Shown in pieces: positions 15,401-20,490 of a stretch of DNA of 20,490 nt (the stretch's first letter is position 1; each line of letters starts with the position of its first letter). This DNA is from a virus. The stretch lies in IMG/VR virus record IMGVR_UViG_3300025168_000874, positions 1 through 20,490 of that record, one strand, 5' to 3'. The translations under genes were made by a program, and so were the position numbers. Below the pieces are notes generated by a model. That model did no database searches. It worked only from the letters and a program-made list of their open reading frames with translations, and was not told the origin of the DNA.

Positions 15401-17498
15401 CGTAGAAATACCTGCTTTTGCAACCGTAGCACACGTTTTCCAAGGTGGATGGAATTTAAAAAATGACAATACTAATGTTATTTATTCAGACGCAACTACT
15501 TTTACATCACGAGCAGTAACTGCTTACGGATCAGAGTTTAGTGATTTAACGACATATACGCTAGACCAACTTGATTCATCTGGTCAAGCAACAGGTGTTA
15601 CTGCAACATATGTTTTTCCAACAGATGGAACCTTAAGTAATGGTGATACTGGTTATAATGATCAAACTGATGGTACTTATATTACAGATGATAAGTTGTT
15701 TATAAACCAAGAATTTGGTGGTGTTAGAGTTAGACAATTTTCTCTTAGCGTTGCTCAAGGCGATTGGTATATGGTAGATTTGATTTATAATAGTTACACA
15801 GCTGGTAGTGATATAACAATTTTGTCAGACGGTAGCTCTAATGGCGTTGTTTTTGAAATAGTAAACACAGATATATATGGTACAAATCAAGACGTATTAA
15901 GAGCTGTTTTTCAAATAGATAGTGATCAAAACACATTCAACAAAGTATTATTTTTAATACCAGAAGATGTTATTATAGAAATTGAAGAGCTTAAGTTGAT
16001 AAAAATAAACGATCCAATGACTGGTGGTGATATAGCAGATTGGGATTTTAATACACAACCTAATTCATCTGAACATTCTTTTGACCCACCAAGTGTATAT
16101 GGTAGCGCTAATGGTATTGAGTTTAACGTTGATATTAGTGACAGCAAAAGATATGTTTATCAAAACTTTACCACGCCTCCAACTCCAACTAATAGTGGTT
16201 ATAAACTTCAATTTGAAATTTCTAACTATGTTAGTGGTTCTTTAGATTTGTATACTATAGGTGTAGACGCAAACGGTAACCCAGAAGGTATAACAATTAA
16301 AGATGTAATAGACGCAGATGGTAATTATTCTATTGATTTTAATTTTGACTATAATAGCTATGATCTTATAAACGACGGTGTTGCTGTAGGTCAAACTATA
16401 CCGGCGTCAACACCAAATATAACATCAATGACAAATCTTGTTATATTTCAAAGTGATTCTATCAATGGCTTTATTGGTTGTGTAAAAGACATATCGCTTA
16501 TTGATATTACAAATTATTTTACAGGAGCAAGTATTGATTCTTTTAATATTACTGGGTTTGACAATCAGTTTAACGAGTATATAGATTTTCAAGAAACAAC
16601 AGGTAATGGACAAATTATATTTACAAATGCACCAATAATAGGTGATTTATCAACTTTAGCTAACCCTAATAGTCAAGTGCAAATAGAACAAACAATAAGC
16701 CAAGCCATACAACAAGATAACACATATAGACTTTCGTTCGATCACGATCTTGACTCTGGTAGTTCTATAGGTGTTTATTATTTTAGTTCAATAGATAATA
16801 AAGGTTTTAAAGTTGAAAGTATAATTGGAACTGATACATACAACTTTTTACACACAATGGATCAAGACCATATTGCTGACCATCTTAAAAATACGTTAGT
16901 TTTCTTTGTTAGCAGTGACAACACTAGTGGTACTATAGATAATATAGTGTTAAGACAAGAGTTTGCTTTATTACAAACTGAAACAATAAGTTTTAGTGAA
17001 AACGTTAGAGGTTGGGTTAGTAAAAAATCTTTTATACCAGAACAAGGTCTTAGTGTATCAAGCGAATATTTTACAACAAACAAAGGACGTTTGTACGAGC
17101 ATAATAAAGAATTAATAGTTAATGAGATTGATACTAACAGAAATACTTTTTACGGATTATACGAACCATCTACTATTACTGCTGTTTTAAACGAAAGCCC
17201 TTCATCAGTAAAAATATTTAATACTTTAAATTATGAAGGTAGTCAATCAAAAATAATTGCGGGTGATCCAGCTGTTTTAAGAGGTGGAAATACTTATAAT
17301 ACATTAGATACTTACAATTTAACCGAAGAAAAAGGTTGGAGTGTAGAGTATATAAAAACAGACAAACAAGAAGGTAGTTTAAGTGAGTTTATAGAAAAAG
17401 AAGGTAAATGGTTTAATTATATTAAAGGATTGTCTACAGATATAAAAACTTCTGATTTAAGCTTTCAAGGATTAGGAGTTGTTAAACAAATATTTTGA
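9417..17498 (+). CDS. Giant virion protein (tail/stabilisation-type backbone with inserted beta domains)
   Basis: 2693 residues, 40 % of the window. Residues 1-~560 begin with MNQDLDERIVPNGQYIDAMN (13-32), include two YWTD-propeller-like strands (LYWFVTQ 79-85; LIFWTDNYNEPKKINID 131-147), KYSDGEYSSFGPF (225-237), ALAQEITGNRIVYGNYTQGYD (348-368) and VGFVWGDKYGRETPVFTS (410-427). I remember this signature set from large structural proteins of marine and crAss-like phages. Residues ~1200-1565 continue that backbone (TAIWETEAKPGENLDLYYEAS, LNQFIMAENITKDLNPTYGS, VGDFGISKNPESFAKESYRA). Residues ~2519-2693 complete it (FSENVRGWVSKKSFIPE, IEKEGKWFNYIKG). Between the blocks lie large Gly/Asn/Thr/Asp-rich beta segments. 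There is no signal peptide and no enzyme motif that I can identify. It probably forms part of the tail tube/hub or muzzle with surface-exposed binding modules. The stop is TGA, with an in-frame TAA two codons later. Confidence 0.75.
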   Translation: MPEIKNTFTQGKMNQDLDERIVPNGQYIDAMNVKVTSSDDASVGVVQNILGNYRVESIIPPDGGYVCIATIADEKTNKLYWFVTQESSATHAILEYDLLNQTPKIVLVDKKNDTLKFTQNIITGINIIDNLIFWTDNYNEPKKINIDNCIKGTEESNPTVTNLNNALHTRLIVEGEDIGDMSEKNITVIKKSPKQSPLIKTNKPTNKNTPRLFEQVFPRFSFRYKYSDGEYSSFGPFTQVVFNPVYVADEYDRKDAYSTKDSHNLAMTNYIESIEISNFISSSTPKDVTQIEILYKEDGSSVVFSIKTIYYNDEVWINNTYTLKSEAIFAAIPSNQFLRPWDNVPTKALAQEITGNRIVYGNYTQGYDFLSSESFRISNKINAGFGLRENSLTFDEGGLPSLKTQRNYQVGFVWGDKYGRETPVFTSEDGGVNIPWYNNDFELLASKSLFLKANLVTFIPNWADYYKIYVKETSGDYYNLLMEKAYPQSHMNVFDFEEDRVWLAFPSADRNKVVEEDYLIIKKQLIGDHKQIAIENKFKILDIQNEAPDAIRFEYTSLGKATQTSDGGSGGFLDVTTGLFSSAEFRIDQTTDMIHVDKNKWLNTLGGASLLLEDNLYISNLYIYWRTGGDESERYKVVGILFENNTYKLKLQKPIEIYDAEMADSTNASNSTTTVLETDLEFIIDRKDKKDLDEFSGKFFVQIVYKIPAMPESFDSNLPTRITGQLRSNWLYDPISGDSEDANGIINVGSDSSPAENETSEVNTSNIGPTTTSVQWELLAASIDANTNRGFFIDNMYMVAGQPFNDVSQSTSVKISGKTWIGWFEGPADTMPTWGEFDDGSYGWKDGDFDLALPTSYSPRPFSKFGSNRILDVTKAMNGLEGFLTTEGGHIANTIGNIAPIDGYRRWKSSGSVQLPLTGLGDNTYGVSESAPNGIHGVQPNETGRHFIHLSFLAPGVDLHDGNWESNPFNSVQLFGVNSPGSHMQAIWGGGIFTGSGEILEMEGNYDEFDNPLAGTPGPGVGQGYDDRFDYSEMNRRQWDPSYGGTDEQNKEIANFIENITIGNTFRFSSNQDKVFKIIGTPKIKRIYNHTPWIAQYKWDGSTQNPTVNSGLTLCQNSVDEAASAWLDDTSDATKFEFSNADSLQKRITEFGKASNRRVVYIFEVDENPVDTVNLVRGTVDYDSNSQLDITFVSNSPNALLKDLIKGTAIWETEAKPGENLDLYYEASQAIPLYLTNETNELFAPIGSKVEILLNDAKNGQFNIDGDVFLESWNNAEITVTGGGDGSDFGFNVKNAADPAEDIDYAGAQIRFFRPDGSYTTTRLTGIPQPQTGDFVAIFNLDPTLDPSMEVGLSYFNCYSFGNGIESNRVRDDFNAPSISKGVKASLVLDQEYKEENRKNGLIYSGIYNSTSGVNNLNQFIMAENITKDLNPTYGSIQKLFQRRISLVAFCEDRVVSITSNKDALFNADGNSQLVSTNNVLGDATPFVGDFGISKNPESFAKESYRAYFADKQRGAVLRLSMDGITAISDSGMDDYFRDNLKIAGQIIGSYDSHSKNYNITLQGANPGENIISNNFISIGVGSEDAQAPVEIIIDGDITNYNDIVSPTIDPSTNIYNNDAINIATTITNYDAIGIGDLISEVTSTTTTTVSNTDFTTDPTNPSFYYGSYTDDQKPNPFDPGQNDFKIKSYSASPGNFPANRDSFQYPTHDDNNPSTNPTGQESTSTYFYDHPSNIIPSTDVFWNPESNSYNGLYMGNPPGTGTPWFHENSSSGVGEGIVFDGTSATNIITSLVIPGDPTYVSPNHVPAQVQTQYIDAEDNTIFNGEEVKIRFYFRNANYFSIFGNTSPYIRRINIQLYDGTTALGNSVLLDTDSITGNVGSMTDTNYSTYHIIPTSSPYRVGYTTSASFNFANIAHDNNELHEIYFKFTDGTENEGIVVQDLQVHISVVHGDTNPQQTGITAGSISSLNIRKVFELTSAFEQTTTTTIDNPPVPDVEIPAFATVAHVFQGGWNLKNDNTNVIYSDATTFTSRAVTAYGSEFSDLTTYTLDQLDSSGQATGVTATYVFPTDGTLSNGDTGYNDQTDGTYITDDKLFINQEFGGVRVRQFSLSVAQGDWYMVDLIYNSYTAGSDITILSDGSSNGVVFEIVNTDIYGTNQDVLRAVFQIDSDQNTFNKVLFLIPEDVIIEIEELKLIKINDPMTGGDIADWDFNTQPNSSEHSFDPPSVYGSANGIEFNVDISDSKRYVYQNFTTPPTPTNSGYKLQFEISNYVSGSLDLYTIGVDANGNPEGITIKDVIDADGNYSIDFNFDYNSYDLINDGVAVGQTIPASTPNITSMTNLVIFQSDSINGFIGCVKDISLIDITNYFTGASIDSFNITGFDNQFNEYIDFQETTGNGQIIFTNAPIIGDLSTLANPNSQVQIEQTISQAIQQDNTYRLSFDHDLDSGSSIGVYYFSSIDNKGFKVESIIGTDTYNFLHTMDQDHIADHLKNTLVFFVSSDNTSGTIDNIVLRQEFALLQTETISFSENVRGWVSKKSFIPEQGLSVSSEYFTTNKGRLYEHNKELIVNEIDTNRNTFYGLYEPSTITAVLNESPSSVKIFNTLNYEGSQSKIIAGDPAVLRGGNTYNTLDTYNLTEEKGWSVEYIKTDKQEGSLSEFIEKEGKWFNYIKGLSTDIKTSDLSFQGLGVVKQIF
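11097..13013 (+). other. First variable region of the giant protein
   Basis: Codons ~561-1199. It starts after the conserved NEAPDAIRFEYTSLG segment with a Gly-rich TSDGGSGG linker. Two beta domains can be guessed: one around 570-715 and one around 715-830 closing with a GFFIDNMYMVAG strand. A Trp/Gly-rich stretch follows (KTWIGWFEGPADTMPTWGEFDDGSYGW, 818-844), then a Pro/Gly-rich loop (NPLAGTPGPGVGQGYDDRFD, 1011-1030). Residues from ~1060 (TFRFSSNQDKVFKIIGTPK) look closer to the backbone type, so the true insertion may end there. Boundaries are approximate. Confidence 0.4.
14112..16970 (+). other. Large C-terminal insertion of the giant protein (~950 residues)
   Basis: Codons ~1566-2518. 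Upstream, the backbone runs to GSYDSHSKNYNITL (1549-1562); downstream it resumes at TETISFSENVRGWVSKKSF (2521-2539). In the relatives I remember, these two segments lie close together, so this block appears inserted. Inside are an Asn/Ile/Asp-rich stretch (1570-1640), a ~330-residue region flanked by two poly-Thr linkers (TTTTT at 1645-1649 and 1983-1987), and then three beta-sandwich modules (next entry). There are no charged coiled coils and few cysteines. Confidence 0.55.
15390..16964 (+). repeat. Three tandem, diverged carbohydrate-binding-like modules (protein level)
   Basis: Codons ~1992-2198, 2199-2364 and 2366-2516 share an order of motifs. Each has a central strand of the type Y-x-(L/V)-x-(F/L) followed by a Gly/Ser turn: WYMVDLIYNSYTAGSDITIL, YKLQFEISNYVSGSLDLYTI, YRLSFDHDLDSGSSIGVYYF. 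Each ends with a hydrophobic strand pair: NKVLFLIPEDVIIEIEELKL, NLVIFQSDSINGFIGCVKDI, NTLVFFVSSDNTSGTIDNIV. The last two line up best. The DNA itself is not repeated, so the duplication is old or the modules were acquired separately. The likeness to CBM-type jelly-rolls is by eye. Confidence 0.5.
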
Positions 17499-17515
17499 CC
17501 CTAACATAATATAAC

Positions 17516-18787
17516 ATGGATATAAAAACAATTAACTCAGTACAAATAAATCAAAGCAACATGTCTGCTGCTGCGCAAACAAGATTATTAAAAATTGTAG
17601 GTGACCTTGGCGCTAGCTTTATTGTTAATGTTATTAAAATAAATGGAACTGGTAAAGAAAGCTATTACAATTTTAAAACAAGCGCTTTTACAGACGCTTT
17701 TGTTTCTGCTAATGCTTTGAAAGGAACTGTAGGCTCTAGTATTTTTTCAGTACCTATAGTTTTTCCAGCTGATTCTTCTGGTGATGTGTATAGCATAATT
17801 GTGTTACCATCACAAAAAAATACAGTGTTTAAAAAAGGAGTTGGAGTTGTTAATAAAAAAATAACTCAAGTTGGTCAAACAACAGTTTCAATAGATGTTG
17901 ACGAAGGTACTGAAATTAACTCTGCTTTTACAGCCAAATACACTGCAAACCCACCAGATGCAGTTGTTTCTAGTGTAGGCTCTACTGTACAGCCTGGCTT
18001 TACAAACATACCTGTTGATTGGACTTTAACAAATACCTCTAGTGATGCAAATGGTTTTGGCTTTATGCTTCCTAATAGACCAGCCTCTAATCAGTTTACA
18101 ATACCAGACTCATATTGGTTCACTGCAAAAGTTGGTATTTGCAACGGAACTATTTCTAGCTCTACAACGTTAGTTTTAGACAGTGTTGCTAGTTTAGTTG
18201 TTGGCATGACACTTTCAACAGTAAGCTCAGGTAGTATATCTGGAGCTCCTGTAATAACAGCAATAAATGGTAACACTCTTACACTTTCTGTTGCTCAATC
18301 TATAGCTAACGATGTTAACATTGGGTTTAGGGCTTACGGTCCAGCTTTAATAAGTAAAGTGTTTGGAATGAACATAGCTTTTAATAATTTTGTTGCAATA
18401 GGAACTCAATTAATAAAATCAGTTAGAACAAATACAGCTTTTCCAGAATCTGATAGCAATGTAACTCTTAATTTAAACGGTACATATGGTATTTCAGGTG
18501 GTAACTTAGTTAGTTTTAACGGTTTTAATATCAATGCTAGTGGTAGCAATAACTTAATTGCAAGTGTATCAGCTAGCGCTACAGCGGGTAGTGTTGTTGT
18601 TGAATTTATAGGATCAGCCGAAGGAGTTGTTGCAGCTGTTGTTCCTGTTGGAACTAAAATTTACATAAACGGTTCTCATCAAGAGATAAAAGTAACTGGT
18701 ACTGTTACTATAAACAAATACCCAGCAACTGATTCTAGATTAGCTTTAGACTTAACTAAATTTATAACACACGGCGCTGCCTCATAA
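17516..18787 (+). CDS. Beta-rich virion structural protein
   Basis: 423 residues, rich in Ser, Thr, Val, Ile and Gly and poor in charge, typical of an exposed beta-structured phage protein. The first ~100 residues (MDIKTINSVQINQ.., DVYSIIVLPSQKNTV) are alpha/beta. Residues ~209-275 carry the pattern CNGTISSSTTLVLDSVASLVVGMTLS followed by ISGAPVITAINGNTLTLSVAQSI, a small beta domain (GMTVTGTGISG..-like) that I remember from many phage structural proteins. The C-terminal ~150 residues continue as Gly/Asn/Ser-rich strands, ending LDLTKFITHGAAS. No transmembrane or catalytic motif. It follows the giant gene after 17 bases and precedes the 107-residue gene by three bases, so it is likely a tail-associated or decoration component. 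The start is the ATG after an A/T leader; the next in-frame ATG is at codon 16 and would remove a conserved-looking N-terminus. Confidence 0.7.
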   Translation: MDIKTINSVQINQSNMSAAAQTRLLKIVGDLGASFIVNVIKINGTGKESYYNFKTSAFTDAFVSANALKGTVGSSIFSVPIVFPADSSGDVYSIIVLPSQKNTVFKKGVGVVNKKITQVGQTTVSIDVDEGTEINSAFTAKYTANPPDAVVSSVGSTVQPGFTNIPVDWTLTNTSSDANGFGFMLPNRPASNQFTIPDSYWFTAKVGICNGTISSSTTLVLDSVASLVVGMTLSTVSSGSISGAPVITAINGNTLTLSVAQSIANDVNIGFRAYGPALISKVFGMNIAFNNFVAIGTQLIKSVRTNTAFPESDSNVTLNLNGTYGISGGNLVSFNGFNINASGSNNLIASVSASATAGSVVVEFIGSAEGVVAAVVPVGTKIYINGSHQEIKVTGTVTINKYPATDSRLALDLTKFITHGAAS

Positions 18788-18790
18788 GAT

Positions 18791-19114
18791 ATGAAAATAA
18801 CACTAGAAAATAATATAGAAAACAATTCTTTACAAGTTGGTGATCAAGCTTACTATGTATCTTTAGATCAAGGTTATGGTACTAGCGATCCTAAACCTCT
18901 TGGGCAAATAACTGAAATTAGTAATGATTATATAATAGTAGATCCTGGAGATAGTAATTTAGTACTAGAAGATTTTATAATGTTTTCAAAAAATAAAGAA
19001 GTAAATAACAGTAGTTTACTTGGCTATTACGCTGAAGTAAAATTAACAAATAATTCAATTGAAAAAGCAGAGCTATTTGCATTAGGTTCTGAAGTGTTAG
19101 AAAGTAGTAAATAA
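18791..19114 (+). CDS. Small conserved virion-region protein
   Basis: 107 residues, acidic, with an SH3-like all-beta look: NSLQVGDQAYYVS (residues 13-25), LGQITEISNDYIIVDPGD (37-54), DFIMFSKNKEVN, then GYYAEVKLTNNSIEKAELFALGSEVLESSK at the end. The C-terminal pattern (GYYAEVK...KAELFALGSEV.ESSK) is one I remember as a recurring small protein in marine phage structural operons, where its exact job is not known to me. It is only three bases downstream of the 423-residue structural gene, so they are probably translated together. No signal peptide or membrane segment. Confidence 0.72.
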   Translation: MKITLENNIENNSLQVGDQAYYVSLDQGYGTSDPKPLGQITEISNDYIIVDPGDSNLVLEDFIMFSKNKEVNNSSLLGYYAEVKLTNNSIEKAELFALGSEVLESSK

Positions 19115-19142
19115 CATATAAAAAATGTAACTATATATATAT

Positions 19143-19817
19143 ATGAATAACAAAATAAAGAAAAAAAGTCCTGTAAAATTTGGTTGGGTAACAGCTGCGC
19201 TAGCTGTGGCTGGTTATTTAAGCTCAAAAAAACAAGAAAGAAGAGCAAGGCGTGATGTGTCAGCAGCTCAAGCTGAATTTGAAGAGCAATTGCAAATATA
19301 CAAAGACTCTAAATTTCAACCAATTGATCCTGATATAGTAGATCAAGAAAACATATTTGAAGATATGGAAGTTGATACTACTACTTTTGAAATGCAACGC
19401 AAGGCTTTTTTACAACAACAAGCTAATATACTTCAAAGTCTACAAACAGTTGGGGGTACGTCAGGCGCTGCAGGTTTAGCAACTGCTTTAAGTATGAGTG
19501 CTGAACAACAAGCAGAAAAAGCAACAATGACTACAGCTCAAATGTTAAACAGAGCTAAAGAGTTAAGGCTGCAAGAGCAAGGTAGAATAAATCAAGCAGT
19601 TACAAGCGTAGAGCTTGCCAATGCTGAAGGAGCTAGACAATTTGAAATAGACAAACTAAACACACTGCTAGGTGTTTCTGGTCAAAAAGTTGCTGGAGCT
19701 AGACAAGGATTGGCTGGAGCTAGAAGTGCAACTAACTCATTAGTTGCTGGACTAGGATCAGCTGCTGGTTCTTACTTTGGCGCTGGAGGTAAAGTAGACT
19801 TAAGCAAACCTTTTTAA
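19143..19817 (+). CDS. Internal virion / ejection-protein-like protein
   Basis: 224 residues. A basic N-terminus (MNNKIKKKSPVK) precedes a short hydrophobic segment FGWVTAALAVAGYLSS (13-28), then a long helical, Gln/Ala/Glu-rich coiled coil (KKQERRARRDVSAAQAEFEEQ; later FEMQRKAFLQQQANILQSLQ). A Gly/Ala/Ser hinge (TVGGTSGAAGLATALSMSAEQQ, 102-123) breaks it. After more helix, the C-terminus is a Gly/Ala-rich, small-residue stretch (VAGLGSAAGSYFGAGGKVDLSKPF, 201-224) that could insert in or cross a membrane. This layout resembles the smallest T7-type internal core/ejection proteins (gp14-like) in style, not in proven homology. The next gene also starts with a small-residue, amphipathic N-terminus, so the two may act together in DNA entry. 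Its ATG follows a (TA)n run at 19132-19142, with no Shine-Dalgarno. Confidence 0.6.
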   Translation: MNNKIKKKSPVKFGWVTAALAVAGYLSSKKQERRARRDVSAAQAEFEEQLQIYKDSKFQPIDPDIVDQENIFEDMEVDTTTFEMQRKAFLQQQANILQSLQTVGGTSGAAGLATALSMSAEQQAEKATMTTAQMLNRAKELRLQEQGRINQAVTSVELANAEGARQFEIDKLNTLLGVSGQKVAGARQGLAGARSATNSLVAGLGSAAGSYFGAGGKVDLSKPF

Positions 19818-19841
19818 ATTATGACAAATAAAAATTAAAAT

Positions 19842-20490
19842 ATGGCAAATCAAGCAATAATAAACGCAGCAAAAGCGGCTTATACGCCAGTGCAAGGCGA
19901 AAATAATAATTTATCAGGTTTTATACAAGGTATTACAGCTGTAGCAGCAGGAATAGTTAAGCAAAAGGAAATAAGAAAAAAAATGCAGTCTGATTTAGAT
20001 AAATTTTATTTTCCATCAGCAAACCCTCAAGTTCAAGGTGTAGCAGAGGCTATAAAAGCTAGAGTAATAGACCCTAAAGAAAACTTTAGTTTACAAGAAG
20101 GTATTAACGCTTTAAAAACACTAGAATACCAAGTTAAAACTGTTTTACCAAAAATAAACACAAAATTTGGTGATATAGATAAAAAAGGTTTAGCTGGTTC
20201 TGTTGAGCCTTTTGCAGAAAACTATGTTAATAATATTGCCACAGGCCAGTTAGATCAAACAATAACAATAGGTAATGAAGCGGCATCTGCAGTTTACAGA
20301 GTAAATCCACAATCTTTAAGTTTAGAAATGATGGGTATGGATGGCGCTTTTGTAGCTCCTGAATTATTATATGCTAATCTTGGAAACCTACCTACTTTAG
20401 ACACTTCTTCTAAGCCTACAACAAAAATGATTGGTTATGTTGATGATAAGTTTGCAAAAGGAGAAAAAGGAAATTGGAAAGAAACTTCAG
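19842..20490 (+). CDS. Internal-virion-like protein of unknown function (3' end outside window)
   Basis: An open frame of 216 codons with no stop before the right edge; the rest lies outside the window. It begins MANQAIINAAKAAYTPVQG at an ATG preceded by an A-rich leader (AATTAAAAT), 24 bases after the previous stop. Residues ~27-43 are a hydrophobic, small-residue segment (LSGFIQGITAVAAGIVK) followed by basic KQKEIRKKMQ, then a largely helical region (EAIKARVIDPKENFSLQEGINALKTLEYQ) and a mixed segment with VNNIATGQLDQTITIGNEAASAVYRV. I do not recognise the family. The Ala/Gly-rich first part, shared in style with the preceding gene, suggests a minor or internal virion protein. A five-codon ATG frame just upstream (19821-19838) is ignored as too short. 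Confidence 0.7.
   Translation, partial: MANQAIINAAKAAYTPVQGENNNLSGFIQGITAVAAGIVKQKEIRKKMQSDLDKFYFPSANPQVQGVAEAIKARVIDPKENFSLQEGINALKTLEYQVKTVLPKINTKFGDIDKKGLAGSVEPFAENYVNNIATGQLDQTITIGNEAASAVYRVNPQSLSLEMMGMDGAFVAPELLYANLGNLPTLDTSSKPTTKMIGYVDDKFAKGEKGNWKETS

Noticed and set aside
14112-17498. Diversity-generating retroelement target (variable repeat) in the giant gene
   Set aside because: No template-repeat copy, reverse transcriptase or A-directed variable C-terminal lectin segment is visible in this window; the C-terminus is a conserved backbone block.
9417-17498. Peptidoglycan hydrolase or depolymerase domain inside the giant protein
   Set aside because: I could not find a convincing catalytic motif (lysozyme E-8aa-D/C-T, NlpC/P60 Cys-His, pectate-lyase coil repeats); the Gly/Asn-rich beta segments fit binding modules better.
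17496-17504. TGA at the end of the giant gene as recoding or readthrough
   Set aside because: Readthrough would add only two residues (Trp or other, Pro) before TAA, and the backbone block has just ended, so it is an ordinary stop with a backup.
19132-19142. (TA)n run as a promoter or recombination site
   Set aside because: It is only 11 bases long, directly abuts the start codon and matches the general A/T leaders; no companion element is seen.

Overview
The window is one strand of an AT-rich virion-structure module from a tailed bacteriophage. It contains twelve genes, all on the + strand, packed with gaps of 2 to 74 bases, and no host genes, tRNAs, mobile elements or CRISPR arrays. None of the start codons has a visible Shine-Dalgarno sequence; starts are preceded by A/T tracts, and arginine is mostly AGA. 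Stops are TAA except for one TGA, and TAG is not used. These traits fit a phage of a Bacteroidota (Flavobacteriia-like) host, probably marine. No contractile sheath, tail tube or tape-measure gene is seen. The ring- or adaptor-like genes followed by a giant tail protein and an ejection-like protein point to a short-tailed (podovirus) architecture, possibly distantly crAss-like. That placement rests on gene order and remembered family signatures, not on a search.

Layout. Bases 2-1045 hold the C-terminal nuclease part of the large terminase, cut by the window edge. The 806-aa portal follows (1048-3468), then an acidic scaffold-like protein (3497-4666) and the major capsid protein (4692-6200). 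A strong intrinsic terminator with a C(UUCG)G loop lies directly behind the capsid gene (6213-6250). Next come an unrecognised 278-aa protein (6275-7111), a non-terminator hairpin (7118-7156), and two probable head-completion or ring proteins (7167-7862 and 7866-9413). A 2693-aa gene fills 40 % of the window (9417-17498). It is followed by a beta-rich structural protein (17516-18787), a small conserved virion protein (18791-19114), an ejection or internal-virion-like protein (19143-19817) and a gene cut by the right edge (19842 onward).

Working together, terminase and portal package DNA into a shell of capsid protein assembled on the scaffold. The ring or adaptor proteins close the portal and join it to the tail. 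The giant protein and its neighbours probably form the tail and its receptor-facing parts, and the last two genes may travel inside the particle.

The most unusual feature is that two structural proteins seem to be old backbone proteins split by inserted beta-sandwich domains. The 515-aa connector carries about 220 inserted residues. The giant protein has a conserved backbone in at least three blocks, separated by variable blocks; the last is about 950 residues and includes three tandem, diverged carbohydrate-binding-like modules and two poly-threonine linkers.
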